A stretch of DNA of 64,000 nucleotides from Lysobacterales bacterium (GTDB lineage: Bacteria; Pseudomonadota; Gammaproteobacteria; Xanthomonadales; Marinicellaceae), in assembly GCA_026982315.1 (NCBI GenBank), contig JALSHI010000025.1, positions 124,001 through 188,000 of the forward strand. The letters run 5' to 3'. Each line of letters starts with the position of its first letter. Within the stretch, counting starts at the first letter, position 1. Below the pieces are notes generated by a model, which searched no databases, had not been told where the DNA came from, and saw only the letters and a list, made by a program, of their open reading frames with translations. Below are positions 35,989-45,134 of the stretch, in pieces. The position numbers were made by a program, and so were the translations under genes.

Positions 35989-38748
35989 ATGAAATTCAAA
36001 CAATGGCTCCTGGCCGTCTGCGTGACGATACTGGCACTGGCTGGTGTGAGCCAGGCCAAAGACAAGGCCGAAGCCGATTTGCAAGACATCACCATTCCCT
36101 ACACCAAGTATGTGTTACCCAATGGGTTGACGCTATTGGTTCACGAAGATCACAAAGCGCCCATTGCCGCTGTCAATGTCTGGTATCACGTCGGCTCCAA
36201 GGATGAAAAAGAAGGCCGGACCGGCTTCGCCCACTTGTTTGAACACTTGATGTTCAATGGCAGTGAAAACTATAACGACGACTGGTTCAAACCTTTTGAC
36301 AGGGTGGGCGCCACTGGTATGAACGGCACCACCAACCAGGACCGCACCAATTACTTTGAAGTGGTGCCAAAAAATGCCCTGGACATGGCTTTATGGATGG
36401 AATCTGATCGCATGGGACATTTGCTGGGCGCGATTGATCAGGCCAAGCTGGATGAGCAGCGGGGCGTGGTGCAGAATGAAAAGCGCCAAGGCGAGAACCA
36501 GCCTTATGGCAAGGTTTTCTACACCATTTTCCAGAATGTGTACCCCAAGGGCCACCCGTATGCACATTCGGTTATTGGCTCTATGGAAGACCTGAATGCG
36601 GCCACTTTGGACGATGTTCGGGAGTGGTTCAAAACCAACTATGGCGCCGCCAACGCCACACTGGTGGTCGCCGGTGACGTGAACCCTGAGGAAGTCCATA
36701 AAAAGGTGCTGAAATACTTCGGTGATATCCAGTCTGGCCCACCTTTGAATAAGCAAAAAGTTTGGCCAGCCAAACGCACAGGAAAACATGAGCAGGTTAT
36801 GTACGATCGGGTGCCACAAGCCCGTGTGTACAAAATCTGGAATGTGCCGGAGTGGGGCAGTGCTGAGGCGGATTATCTTGATTTGGTTTCCTCCGTACTG
36901 TCCGGCGACAAAAAATCACGGCTGTATAAGCGACTGGTTTATGACGAAAAGGTCGCCTCGGATGTAGAAAGTTTTTCTTTCAATTCAGAGTTGGGTGGGC
37001 TGTTCGGCATTATCGCAACCGCTTTGCCCGGCAAAGACCTGAAATATATCGAAAAGGCCATTGATGAAGAAGTTGATAAATTTGTCAAGAAAGGCCCCAC
37101 AAAAGAGGAAATGAAACGAATCAAAACCGCTTATCGCGCCGATTTTATCAAGGGCATGGAGCGAGTCGGGGGCTTTGGCGGCAAATCGGATATCCTGGCG
37201 CGCAACCAGGTTTTTGCCAATGATCCGCATCATTACCTGAAGAGCTTCGCGCGTATTGACAAAGCTCAAGGCAAAGATCTCACCAAAGTGGCCCAAGAAT
37301 ATCTGACCGATGGCGAATATCAGCTTGAAGTTCTGCCTTTCCCGGATTACAAGCCAGTGGCGACAACAGTCGACCGGAGCAAAATTCCCGACGCCGGAGA
37401 GCCGCCAGTGGCGAAATTCGACAAGCTCCAAAAAACCACTTTATCCAATGGATTGAAGGTTATTTTGGCGCAGCGCGATGCTGTTCCGGTGGTTAATTTC
37501 AATCTGTTGGTGGATTCCGGATATGCCGCAGACCAAATGCTCAAACCTGGCACAGCCAATCTGACCATGAACATGCTGGATGAAGGCACCAAAAAGCGCG
37601 ATGCTTTGAAAATTTCTGGAGATTTGGCGCAACTGGGTTCCGACCTGCGCACCAGTGCCGGCCTGGATAATTCCTCTGTCTCCCTGACAACATTAAAGGA
37701 AAACCTGGATCCATCCCTGGACATTTACAGTGATGTCATTCTTCACCCGGCTTTCCCGGAGCAAGAGTTCAAGCGCCTGAAAAACCAGCAAATAGCCGCC
37801 ATTCGGCAAGAAAAATCGTCCCCTCAAGGGGTGGCATTCCGTGTACTGCCACAATTGTTGTACGGAAAAGGTCATGCCTATTCCTTACCGTTTTCCGGCT
37901 CAGGTGATGAACAGTCTGTGGCCTCCATGAGCCGTGAGGACCTGAAAAAATATTATCAGGACTGGTTCAAACCCAATAACGCCACTTTGATTGTGACCGG
38001 CGATATCAGCATGGAAGAGCTCAAACCCAAGCTGGAAAAAGCCTTACAGGACTGGAAACCGGGGCCAGTGCCAGCAAAAAAACTGGCTACGGTCAACAAC
38101 CCGCAAGAATCGATAATTTACGTGATTGATCGCCCGAACTCCCAACAATCCATGATTCTGGCGGCTGAATTGTTGCCTCAATATGGCCAGGATGATGAAG
38201 TCGCCCTGGATCTGATGAATGAGGTATTGGGTGGCAGCTTTAATTCGCGCATCAATATGAACTTGCGCGAAGACAAGCATTGGGCCTACGGTGCACGGAC
38301 AATGATTTTGGACACCCAGGCGCAACGGCCGTATCTGGTCTGGGCGCCGGTTCAAACGGATAAAACCGCTGAGGCCATGGCGGAAATCCATAAAGAACTG
38401 ACCGGCATCATCAGTGACAAGCCAGTCACTGAATCTGAATTCAGCCGGGCCAAAGACAAAAAGGTGCTTACCTTGCCCGGCCGATGGGAAACCGCCAAAG
38501 CCGTTGGCCGCGATATCGCCAAGATGGTGAAAAACAAGCTACCGGATGACTATTGGGACAAATACCCGCAGGCTGTGCGCGCGGTTAAACTGGAAGAAGT
38601 CAATACGGCGGCCAAAAAACACGTCAAGCCCGGCCAATTAACCTGGGTCGTGGTAGGGGATATGGCCAAAGTCGAAGACAAGATTCGGCAACTTGGTTAT
38701 GGCAAGGTCATCAAGCTGGACAAAGATGGAAACCCGGTTAACCCCTGA
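35989..38748 (+). CDS. M16 family zinc peptidase, secreted
   Basis: The 920-residue protein has a signal peptide (MKFKQWLLAVCVTILALAG, cut after SQA) and two tandem M16 halves. The first half has the inverted zinc motif HLFEH at residues 82-86, with the second Glu region DEQRGVVQNEKRQ; the second half lacks the motif, as is usual. M16 enzymes of this type degrade peptides in the periplasm. I start at the ATG at 35989, which follows AGGAG (35976-35980) by 8 bases; an upstream in-frame TTG would spoil the signal peptide. It is followed by a terminator shared with the converging FHA gene. A second, only distantly similar M16 gene lies at 51.6-54.5 kb. Confidence 0.93.
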   Translation: MKFKQWLLAVCVTILALAGVSQAKDKAEADLQDITIPYTKYVLPNGLTLLVHEDHKAPIAAVNVWYHVGSKDEKEGRTGFAHLFEHLMFNGSENYNDDWFKPFDRVGATGMNGTTNQDRTNYFEVVPKNALDMALWMESDRMGHLLGAIDQAKLDEQRGVVQNEKRQGENQPYGKVFYTIFQNVYPKGHPYAHSVIGSMEDLNAATLDDVREWFKTNYGAANATLVVAGDVNPEEVHKKVLKYFGDIQSGPPLNKQKVWPAKRTGKHEQVMYDRVPQARVYKIWNVPEWGSAEADYLDLVSSVLSGDKKSRLYKRLVYDEKVASDVESFSFNSELGGLFGIIATALPGKDLKYIEKAIDEEVDKFVKKGPTKEEMKRIKTAYRADFIKGMERVGGFGGKSDILARNQVFANDPHHYLKSFARIDKAQGKDLTKVAQEYLTDGEYQLEVLPFPDYKPVATTVDRSKIPDAGEPPVAKFDKLQKTTLSNGLKVILAQRDAVPVVNFNLLVDSGYAADQMLKPGTANLTMNMLDEGTKKRDALKISGDLAQLGSDLRTSAGLDNSSVSLTTLKENLDPSLDIYSDVILHPAFPEQEFKRLKNQQIAAIRQEKSSPQGVAFRVLPQLLYGKGHAYSLPFSGSGDEQSVASMSREDLKKYYQDWFKPNNATLIVTGDISMEELKPKLEKALQDWKPGPVPAKKLATVNNPQESIIYVIDRPNSQQSMILAAELLPQYGQDDEVALDLMNEVLGGSFNSRINMNLREDKHWAYGARTMILDTQAQRPYLVWAPVQTDKTAEAMAEIHKELTGIISDKPVTESEFSRAKDKKVLTLPGRWETAKAVGRDIAKMVKNKLPDDYWDKYPQAVRAVKLEEVNTAAKKHVKPGQLTWVVVGDMAKVEDKIRQLGYGKVIKLDKDGNPVNP

Positions 38749-38773
38749 CCTCATTGCCGTACGGAAGAAAACA

Positions 38774-38798
38774 AAAAGGGCGCTTATTGCGCCCTTTT
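38774..38798. terminator. Bidirectional intrinsic terminator
   Basis: AAAAGGGCGC, TTATT loop, GCGCCCTTTT. Perfect 10-bp stem with A and T arms, between the converging M16 and FHA-type genes. Confidence 0.9.
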
Positions 38799-38835
38799 CC
38801 GTATCCAGTCAAAAGACAGTGTTTATGTGCTAAGC

Positions 38836-39633
38836 CTATTGTTTTAACCACACAGTAACTGCCAGCACCAAAGCCAAACCAGCGACCATCACCCATAACC
38901 ACTGACGCGTCTCTTGCGAGCGCTGGCTGGATGTGACGTTCTCGGGAAGATATTCTTCTGATAGCTGAATATTATGCGGATGCGAAGGACTAAACGCCGA
39001 CATACCGGCGGATCCGGGAATTTCCGCACGAAAGCGCCATTGACCGGATTGCACCACGTCACCGTGGCGCAGGGTGATTGGCGCATTATTGGCCTTGAAA
39101 ACCGTGTAGCCATTAACCCGAACAGGACTGTTCAGCTGAGAAGCCTGCCTGCTTTTTTCCGGATATAACACCAGACCATCGACAACCCCTTGAACCAGAA
39201 CACCATCACAAGCAATGGCCATGCCGGACTCAACGGCCTGAAAGTGGCCACCGAGCGTTCCACCCAGCCAACGTAAGCCGATGATTTTATTGGCGCTTCC
39301 ATGCTGTGGAGTCATGTATTCACCGGGGCGAGCAGTGTTTTCCGGCGTGCAGGCAGCCGAATATTGCACTGGCAAATCATCCTCACTGACCAATACAAAC
39401 CGCTTGCCCCCCACAGTCAGCAGATCACCCGGGGTTAGCAAAGCCATTTCTTGCACAGGTCTGTCATTAACGTACACAGTTCCGGCATTCACCTGTAATA
39501 GCGGCCCGAATGATCTGCGCTGGATGCTGATACGAGTATTCGCTGTACCATTTTCAGACTGAACGGAATAATCCATTACCCCATTGGCGGGCAGGGTCGT
39601 GGACTCACCACTGGTGATATCGTGAAGAATCAT
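38836..39633 (-). CDS. FHA-like, tail-anchored membrane protein
   Basis: The 265-residue protein has two segments resembling FHA-type beta sandwiches: residues about 30-85 (ISIQRRSFGPLLQVN, VYVNDRPVQEMALLTPGDLLTVGG) and about 125-210 (VRVNGYTVFKANNAPITLRHGDVVQ). Both show the FHA-type pattern of a named element, then a turn and a limit (LTPGDLLTVG, LRHGDVVQSG). It has no signal peptide and ends in one hydrophobic helix (LWVMVAGLALVLAVTVWL) plus KQ, so it is likely anchored with its bulk in the cytoplasm. Phosphopeptide binding is not certain: the canonical Ser/His residues are not evident. Partners unknown. Confidence 0.6.
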   Translation of the reverse strand: MILHDITSGESTTLPANGVMDYSVQSENGTANTRISIQRRSFGPLLQVNAGTVYVNDRPVQEMALLTPGDLLTVGGKRFVLVSEDDLPVQYSAACTPENTARPGEYMTPQHGSANKIIGLRWLGGTLGGHFQAVESGMAIACDGVLVQGVVDGLVLYPEKSRQASQLNSPVRVNGYTVFKANNAPITLRHGDVVQSGQWRFRAEIPGSAGMSAFSPSHPHNIQLSEEYLPENVTSSQRSQETRQWLWVMVAGLALVLAVTVWLKQ

Positions 39634-39866
39634 ATGGGCATTGTATCGATAAAATAGAACCAGTGCACGGCTTGCACTAATACTGTTGGGGGATTAGTGA
39701 CTCGTATCACAACTGATTTATTGAGATGACCACCACTCCTCACAAAATCGGTCAAATGTTCGAATTTGCGATAAAATGCTTGCGTCCATGATAAACAACG
39801 CCCGCCTTGGCTCTTTTATCCGCGGGCATGGCACGTTTTGAACTGCATTACGCCACAGGAGGCCTT

Positions 39867-41114
39867 ATGAATTTTCAACACATCAAGTATCCGGAAACCG
39901 GAGAAAAAATCCGCATCGAAAACAATCAACTGGTGGTACCGGATAACCCCATTTTAGGGTTTATCGAGGGGGATGGCATTGGCCCCGATATTACTGGCGC
40001 CAGTTTGCGTGTCTGGGATGCGGCCGTAGAAAAGGCCTATGGCAACAAACGAAAAATTCACTGGGCCGAGCTGTTTTTGGGAGAGAAAGCCAGCAAAATT
40101 TACGATGGAGATTATTTCCCGGCCGAAACCCTGGAGGCCATCAAAGACTTGATTGTTTCCATTAAAGGGCCGTTGACAACGCCGGTTGGGGGCGGTTTTC
40201 GCTCTCTGAATGTATCCTTGCGCCAAGAACTGGATCTTTACGCCTGTGTGCGGCCTGTGCGTTACTACGATGGCGTGCCTTCACCCCTGAAACATCCGGA
40301 AGATGTGGACATTGTGATTTTCCGCGAGAATACCGAGGACGTCTATGCCGGTATTGAATATGAGGCGGGCACGCCGGAAAACGAAAAACTGGCACGTTTT
40401 CTGCGCGAAGAGATGGGGGCTGAATTTTTTGAAGGTGCCGGACTGGGCGTTAAGCCCATTAGCGAGTTTGGCACCAAACGCCTGGTGCGCAAAGCCATTC
40501 AATATGCCATCGGCAATGGCCGTGATAGCGTCACCCTGGTGCACAAAGGCAATATCATGAAGTTCACCGAAGGGGCATTCCGCAAATGGGGTTATGAAGT
40601 GGCCGCCGAGGAATTTGGCGACCAAACCATCACCGAACAAGAGTTGTGGGACAAATACGATGGTAAAAAGCCCGAAGGCAAAGTGGTTATCAAAGACCGC
40701 ATAGCGGATATTATGTTTCAACTGTTGATGCTGCGCCCGGCAGAGTTCGATGTGCTGGCTTCGCCAAATCTGAACGGCGATTACTTGTCGGATGCGGCCG
40801 CCGCGGAAGTAGGGGGCATGGGTATCGCCCCTGGCGCCAATATGGCGGATTTTATTGCTGTTTTCGAAGCCACCCACGGCACAGCGCCCAAATACACTAA
40901 CCTGAACAAGGTGAACCCCAGCTCGTTGATGTTTTCCGGTGCCATGATGCTGGAGTATATTGGTTGGAACGAAGCCGCGGATAAAATTTATCAGGCCTTT
41001 CCAAAAGTGATTGCTGACAAGACAGTCACCTATGATTTTGCCCGCTTGATGGATGGCGCCACCAAAGTTGGCACGCGTGAATTCGCTGATGCCATCATTG
41101 CGAAAATGGACTAA
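39867..41114 (+). CDS. icd: NADP-dependent isocitrate dehydrogenase
   Basis: Icd converts isocitrate to 2-oxoglutarate in the TCA cycle. The 415-residue protein is of E. coli type: [19 protein letters not shown], the phosphorylation/substrate loop [36 protein letters not shown], and [15 protein letters not shown] with Lys-Tyr that specify NADP. I start at the ATG at 39867, which lies 4 bases after AGGAGG; an in-frame ATG at 39807 would add 20 residues with no family match. Control by an IDH kinase acting on the Ser of RSLNVS is possible. Confidence 0.97.
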   Translation: MNFQHIKYPETGEKIRIENNQLVVPDNPILGFIEGDGIGPDITGASLRVWDAAVEKAYGNKRKIHWAELFLGEKASKIYDGDYFPAETLEAIKDLIVSIKGPLTTPVGGGFRSLNVSLRQELDLYACVRPVRYYDGVPSPLKHPEDVDIVIFRENTEDVYAGIEYEAGTPENEKLARFLREEMGAEFFEGAGLGVKPISEFGTKRLVRKAIQYAIGNGRDSVTLVHKGNIMKFTEGAFRKWGYEVAAEEFGDQTITEQELWDKYDGKKPEGKVVIKDRIADIMFQLLMLRPAEFDVLASPNLNGDYLSDAAAAEVGGMGIAPGANMADFIAVFEATHGTAPKYTNLNKVNPSSLMFSGAMMLEYIGWNEAADKIYQAFPKVIADKTVTYDFARLMDGATKVGTREFADAIIAKMD

Positions 41115-41353
41115 TCAACAAAGTCATCTGTCAAAGACCCTGGCCCTGACATGCTATCAGGGCCAGATCTCGTCTCTTGACAAGCCGTCAGCAGCATTAA
41201 AAAATCCAGACTGGGTTTTTGGCGCAATGCTGTTTGTTTTTTGTCGGTACTACTCACATCAAACAGGCCAGCACACCATTGAGCCATGGATTCCGAGTTT
41301 CGGGCTTAGCTCACACTCGACTGGAATGAGAAGGAAAAGGGCAGCCCGGAATA

Positions 41354-41373
41354 GATTCCCGCTTTCGTGGGAA
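41354..41373. repeat. Palindromic repeat type A, variant
   Basis: ATTCCCGCTTTCGTGGGAAT, one base different from the 35446 copy. Confidence 0.75.
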
Positions 41374-41460
41374 TGACGAATAGGTGCAGAAATGACCATG
41401 TGAGGACAAGGATGACGGTATGGGGTAGGAATGACGGCAATAATGGAGTCACCGGCCTGG

Positions 41461-41480
41461 ATTCCCGCGTTCGCGGGAAT
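41461..41480. repeat. Palindromic repeat type A
   Basis: ATTCCCGCGTTCGCGGGAAT followed by GACGG, same orientation as at 35446. Confidence 0.8.
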
Positions 41481-41518
41481 GACGGGGGTGCTGTTATTCT
41501 GGGCGGCTTCCCCTTTCT

Positions 41519-41556
41519 CGTCATTCCGGGCGAGCGGAGCGAGACCCGGAATCCAT
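41519..41556. repeat. Palindromic repeat type B
   Basis: CATTCCGGGCGAGCGGAGCG followed by AGACCCGGAATCC. The inner GAGCGGAGCGAG differs from GAGCACAAGCGAG at 35.5 and 35.8 kb. Confidence 0.8.
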
Positions 41557-41755
41557 TTCCCCAGGCGGTACGACCCAGCCAACAGGCACATAACCACCAC
41601 TTCGCTAAATGTCACCCGCCCGGAATAACGAAGGAGTCGGCTGCCTGCAATGACTGAAAAAGAGGCGAGTCGTCATTTGCGATTTTCCCGAAAAAGCAGG
41701 AATCCATACAGCCTCTTTTCATATTTCACTGTTATTGACCGCAAACGGTGGGGTA

Positions 41756-41797
41756 ACGGGCCTTTTAGCCCGTCCATAGTCCTGATGACCATCAGGA
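41756..41797. other. Two adjacent perfect hairpins
   Basis: ACGGGC (41756-41761) pairs with GCCCGT (41768-41773); TCCTGATG (41780-41787) pairs with CATCAGGA (41790-41797), followed by TTT. Not part of repeat types A or B. May be a structured RNA, a remnant or a terminator. Confidence 0.35.
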
Positions 41798-41919
41798 TTT
41801 ACGGGTCACGGAGCTTGTGCGGTACTTGTCTGGAAATGAACAAAAACCAAATCCTGACAATGACACGTCAAGGGAATCTTGATCTTGTAGTTGAGAGTTG
41901 TAACAGCGACCCATTTCCG

Positions 41920-41944
41920 TCATTCTCGCGGAAGCGGGAATCCA
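41920..41944. repeat. Palindromic repeat type A, inverted and degenerate
   Basis: GTCATTCTCGCGGAAGCGGG followed by AATCC: type A read on the other strand, with two changes in the arms. Confidence 0.65.
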
Positions 41945-42119
41945 GAATGAGGAACCAGCGGTTTTCATACCCGAAGAGCCCTTGGATACTGCTTAAATCC
42001 CCCTAGACCTTAACCGCGTATAATATATATTATGTTAAATCAGGAATGCCGCGATGCTAACAACAAGGCGCACACTCCTCAGGGAGTACACCGCACAGAA
42101 ACCTTTTGCAGGTGTTATC

Positions 42120-43607
42120 TCACTTATTAGGCGTATTTTCAGCATTTGTCCTGTTCAGGTTGTCAATTATCGCCCAAAACATGGTCGTTACCACCAAAGG
42201 ATACACTGGCAATAGCAAACGGTTGGATGAGGTAAAGCTTTGGGCAAACTGGTGAAAACTGGTCAGGCTATACAGGGAAATCACGACCAGTAAATAGCTG
42301 CCACTCAATAACACCATAAAGGTAAAAGCCGGCACTTGCTGGCGCAGGCGATACGCATAAATAAACAAAACGGGTAAAGCCAGCCAAACCAAAAGCCAGT
42401 TGCGACTGAACAGCAAGCCTTCAAGCCAGGGGCTGATATCACCGAAGCGGCCAATTTGTATGATGCCGAACCCTGGCAACTGCCACTGCTGCCGGGTAAA
42501 ATGCCAAGTGCCCACAGCACTGTCAATGGAAATCGGAAAACTCAACCAGAACGTGATTGATAACAGCGTAATACCGGCCAGAACCCACAAGGCGTAGCGA
42601 CGCTTTTGGCGTTGTATCCCATAGAAAACCAGTACACACAGCAGCATATCAAACCAGCCAAACAGTTTGATAAACGGCAGTGCGCAAAGAAACCCAAAAG
42701 CCATGTAGCGGTACGCAACATGCCGTGTTTGTTGCCATAATGCAAAGCACGCCACAGCTAGCCACAAATAGACCGCCAGCAGAATATCCGCATACCCGGC
42801 AAAAAACATATGCTGCCACCATAAGGGCGATCCCAACAAGAGTAATACAGCTAATGCCGCAATCAGCCGGCATTCTGAGTGGTTTTGTCTACATTGAAAT
42901 ATCAAAAAGCCATAAATGCCCATGGCCAAAAAACCACCGCTTAATGGCCAGATTATTCCGCTTCCCTGCTCCACACCATCACTGAAATGCGAAAAGAACG
43001 CATAAATAAGCCCGACAGCATCGGGATAATGCCACATATGTGAGGCATATACCGATGCAGAACCTGTTGCTTCAATCCATTCGTCAGGCGAAACAATGGA
43101 CGCACCCAGTCCGGCATGGCGCCAGATTTTCGCTTTGGCCACCCAGCCAGACCAGGCATCCCAGGCTAGTAAAGGCAGCCCATTGGCTTGTAGCGCAGTC
43201 ACAAGAACCCATGTCGTGGCCACTAATAGCAGCAATCCAGTGATCCAGGTGGAACCGCGCGGTGAACGACCGAGTGCGGCAAGAGCAGCCTGCCCGGGCA
43301 TCCCTGACCACTGCTTGGCACTGCCCTGCCCTTGGGGTCGCCCAGACCACCACAACCAGAAAATCACCACAGTAGCCATAACATGGAGTCCTGTTATCAG
43401 CCAGACAGCCATTACCATGGCATTCTCGGCAGGCAGCCATTGCAAAAGATTCAGCAGCAGGATATCCAGGAAAAGCCCTGAAAAATAAGCCATGCTAAAG
43501 GCCAATGCCTTGTTGCCGGGCGGAACCTGAAACAGGCACCGTAACAAGCAATATCCGCCTGGCAGGGTAACAAATAACGCAAAGAAAAGCTGTGTCAGCA
43601 GATTCAT
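42120..43607 (-). CDS. Multi-pass membrane protein, GT-C glycosyltransferase-like
   Basis: About 495 residues with some 12 hydrophobic helices. Between the early helices and the core lies LLAWDAWSGWVAKAKIW followed by HYPDAVGLIYAF, a pattern seen in GT-C type transferases, where an acidic residue in the first large periplasmic loop is catalytic. These enzymes use lipid-linked sugars at the outer face of the inner membrane. No specific family is certain. The ATG at 43607 overlaps the stop of the upstream gene (ATGA), so the two are translationally coupled and probably functional partners. Its 3' end faces the non-coding repeat region. Confidence 0.6.
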   Translation of the reverse strand: MNLLTQLFFALFVTLPGGYCLLRCLFQVPPGNKALAFSMAYFSGLFLDILLLNLLQWLPAENAMVMAVWLITGLHVMATVVIFWLWWSGRPQGQGSAKQWSGMPGQAALAALGRSPRGSTWITGLLLLVATTWVLVTALQANGLPLLAWDAWSGWVAKAKIWRHAGLGASIVSPDEWIEATGSASVYASHMWHYPDAVGLIYAFFSHFSDGVEQGSGIIWPLSGGFLAMGIYGFLIFQCRQNHSECRLIAALAVLLLLGSPLWWQHMFFAGYADILLAVYLWLAVACFALWQQTRHVAYRYMAFGFLCALPFIKLFGWFDMLLCVLVFYGIQRQKRRYALWVLAGITLLSITFWLSFPISIDSAVGTWHFTRQQWQLPGFGIIQIGRFGDISPWLEGLLFSRNWLLVWLALPVLFIYAYRLRQQVPAFTFMVLLSGSYLLVVISLYSLTSFHQFAQSFTSSNRLLLPVYPLVVTTMFWAIIDNLNRTNAENTPNK

Positions 43608-44851
43608 TGTGCTGTCTCTTTTGCCGTCTTGATTGTCACCAGCCACCAGTCTGCGCTAGCGCGCGTCACGTTGGCACCCAAACCTTTTTTCTGCGCTTGA
43701 TGCAATAATTCATTGAATTCGGATTTTTTGCGGGAAGGAGTCAGATAGACCTGTCCGGGAGCCAAGTGCTCAGCCATTTCCGTTGTCCATCCGGGAAACC
43801 ACATGCTGTTACGGGGTAACAAATACCAGTACAGCCGCAGTGCCTCATAGTCATTATCCAGGATATAGATCTTTTCATTTCCAGGCGGTTGGCCTTTTTC
43901 CTGGGACAAGAGCGTCTGTATCACGATGCCAAGAGACTGGTCGCTGGTAAGCATTGGTTCGCCAGCGATCGTGCGACTTTTGGGGCTCTCTGTGGCCCAT
44001 TGGCTGGTGTGATACCACTGTGGCATGCTCAGAATGATCAGGGCCAGACTTCCGCCTGCCACGGCTGAAAAAAAATCGGGAAAATGCCACTGATGGCGAA
44101 ACCAACGCCACATTATCAGCACAACCAATGTCAAAAAAACCACTGCGGTGGGTGTGGCATAAGATGGAATCTGTGTGGAATACGGCAAGTGATTGATATC
44201 CCCGTAGCGTGGCGGCTGCCAGGCCAACCACGCATGCCATTGATGCCGAATGGCCTGCCACAGATCCGGTGCAGGAAAACGAATGTCTTTAATGGTGATA
44301 CCTTCTTCCGGGGTCCCCGACCAACCCAGAGGAAATAGTGGCTCAACCACAAGCCCCAGCCGGATGATCCTTCCTTGCCAGCCATCGACTAGTGATAAAT
44401 CTGTTAAAGAAACCCCGTTAACCGGCTGATTAATAACAAAAAAATGAGGGCTTTTTCTGTCCGATGAATACCAGGCCAGTCGATATTGCCAATGCTCGCT
44501 GGCGTTGGGCAGTTCAACTTCCAATAAAGGATGGAGACTGGCGTCAAAGTCCGGTAAAGGAATGGCCAAGGCCACTGTCTGGGATGCGTCAGGCAGATAA
44601 GTGTCCGCCTTATCGGCCAGTAAATAGCCACTCACCAGTTGAACCGGTACAGGACCCAGCTCTTCTTTTTCCAGTTTTCCGCTCTGCCACCAATGCCGAT
44701 GGGAAAAAAAAGCAACGGCCACAAAAATGATTAAAAAACTGACAGTCGCCACCAGCAGGATTTCACCGGGTCGACGACCACGGGAAACCGGAGGCATCGT
44801 GTCATTTTTCTCGGATTTTGAAGCACTCCGATTCATCACAGAGTCAGTCAC
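43604..44851 (-). CDS. Hypothetical membrane protein, partner of the GT-C-like gene
   Basis: A 415-residue protein I do not recognise. It has a basic, polar N-terminus, a hydrophobic helix (about 30-50, ILLVATVSFLIIFVAVAFF), a periplasmic beta-rich domain (about 60-215), and one or two further helices (about 230-250 and 265-285), then a soluble C-terminal part with YILDNDYEALRLYWYLLPR and a segment on Trp-rich sequence. The GTG start follows AGGCGATC; an ATG five codons later is possible. Position between slyX and the GT-C-like gene, with a 4-base overlap to the latter, suggests a shared role in surface polysaccharide or glycolipid assembly. Confidence 0.6.
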   Translation of the reverse strand: MTDSVMNRSASKSEKNDTMPPVSRGRRPGEILLVATVSFLIIFVAVAFFSHRHWWQSGKLEKEELGPVPVQLVSGYLLADKADTYLPDASQTVALAIPLPDFDASLHPLLEVELPNASEHWQYRLAWYSSDRKSPHFFVINQPVNGVSLTDLSLVDGWQGRIIRLGLVVEPLFPLGWSGTPEEGITIKDIRFPAPDLWQAIRHQWHAWLAWQPPRYGDINHLPYSTQIPSYATPTAVVFLTLVVLIMWRWFRHQWHFPDFFSAVAGGSLALIILSMPQWYHTSQWATESPKSRTIAGEPMLTSDQSLGIVIQTLLSQEKGQPPGNEKIYILDNDYEALRLYWYLLPRNSMWFPGWTTEMAEHLAPGQVYLTPSRKKSEFNELLHQAQKKGLGANVTRASADWWLVTIKTAKETAQ

Positions 44852-44909
44852 AAGCGATCGCCTATTGTTTTACACCTTTCCAACCACGGACTTTACCCGG
44901 CATCGGATT

Positions 44910-45134
44910 TCAGTAATGCGGGGGGATTTCCTTGTTTGGGTCAAAGGGAGAGATGCCGCTATCGTCATCTTCGGCATGTGCCTTTTGCGCCAGAAGTTGC
45001 CGAACCTGACGCTTCAGTGTATCCAGTTGTTTGTGCTGGTGAGCCACATATTGCTCCAGGCGTTCCATATTTTGTTCCAGATAGGCCTGATGGATTTCCA
45101 GGGTTTCCAGATGCTGTTGCAGTTCCTTGTTCAT
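44910..45134 (-). CDS. slyX: SlyX family protein
   Basis: A 74-residue protein with an N-terminal coiled coil (LQQHLETLEIHQAYLEQNMERL) and the typical C-terminal PPHY. Its role is unknown across the family. It overlaps galU by 4 bases (ATGA). Confidence 0.88.
   Translation of the reverse strand: MNKELQQHLETLEIHQAYLEQNMERLEQYVAHQHKQLDTLKRQVRQLLAQKAHAEDDDSGISPFDPNKEIPPHY

Larger units (their letters stand above)
41115..42119. other. 1-kb non-coding stretch with repeats and hairpins
   Basis: No gene is convincing. It holds three copies of repeat type A (41354-41373, about 41461-41480, and an inverted one about 41921-41943), one of type B (41519-41556), two adjacent hairpins at 41756-41797, and an AT-rich palindrome ATAATATATATTAT near 42020. 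A 53-codon frame from 42052 is discussed under findings. Confidence 0.65.

Noticed and set aside
41367-42006. Short plus-strand frames in the 41 kb gap
   Set aside because: They run through palindromic repeats and hairpins; composition is not protein-like.
41115-42119. CRISPR array
   Set aside because: The repeats are palindromes at irregular intervals with no equal-length spacers and no cas genes.
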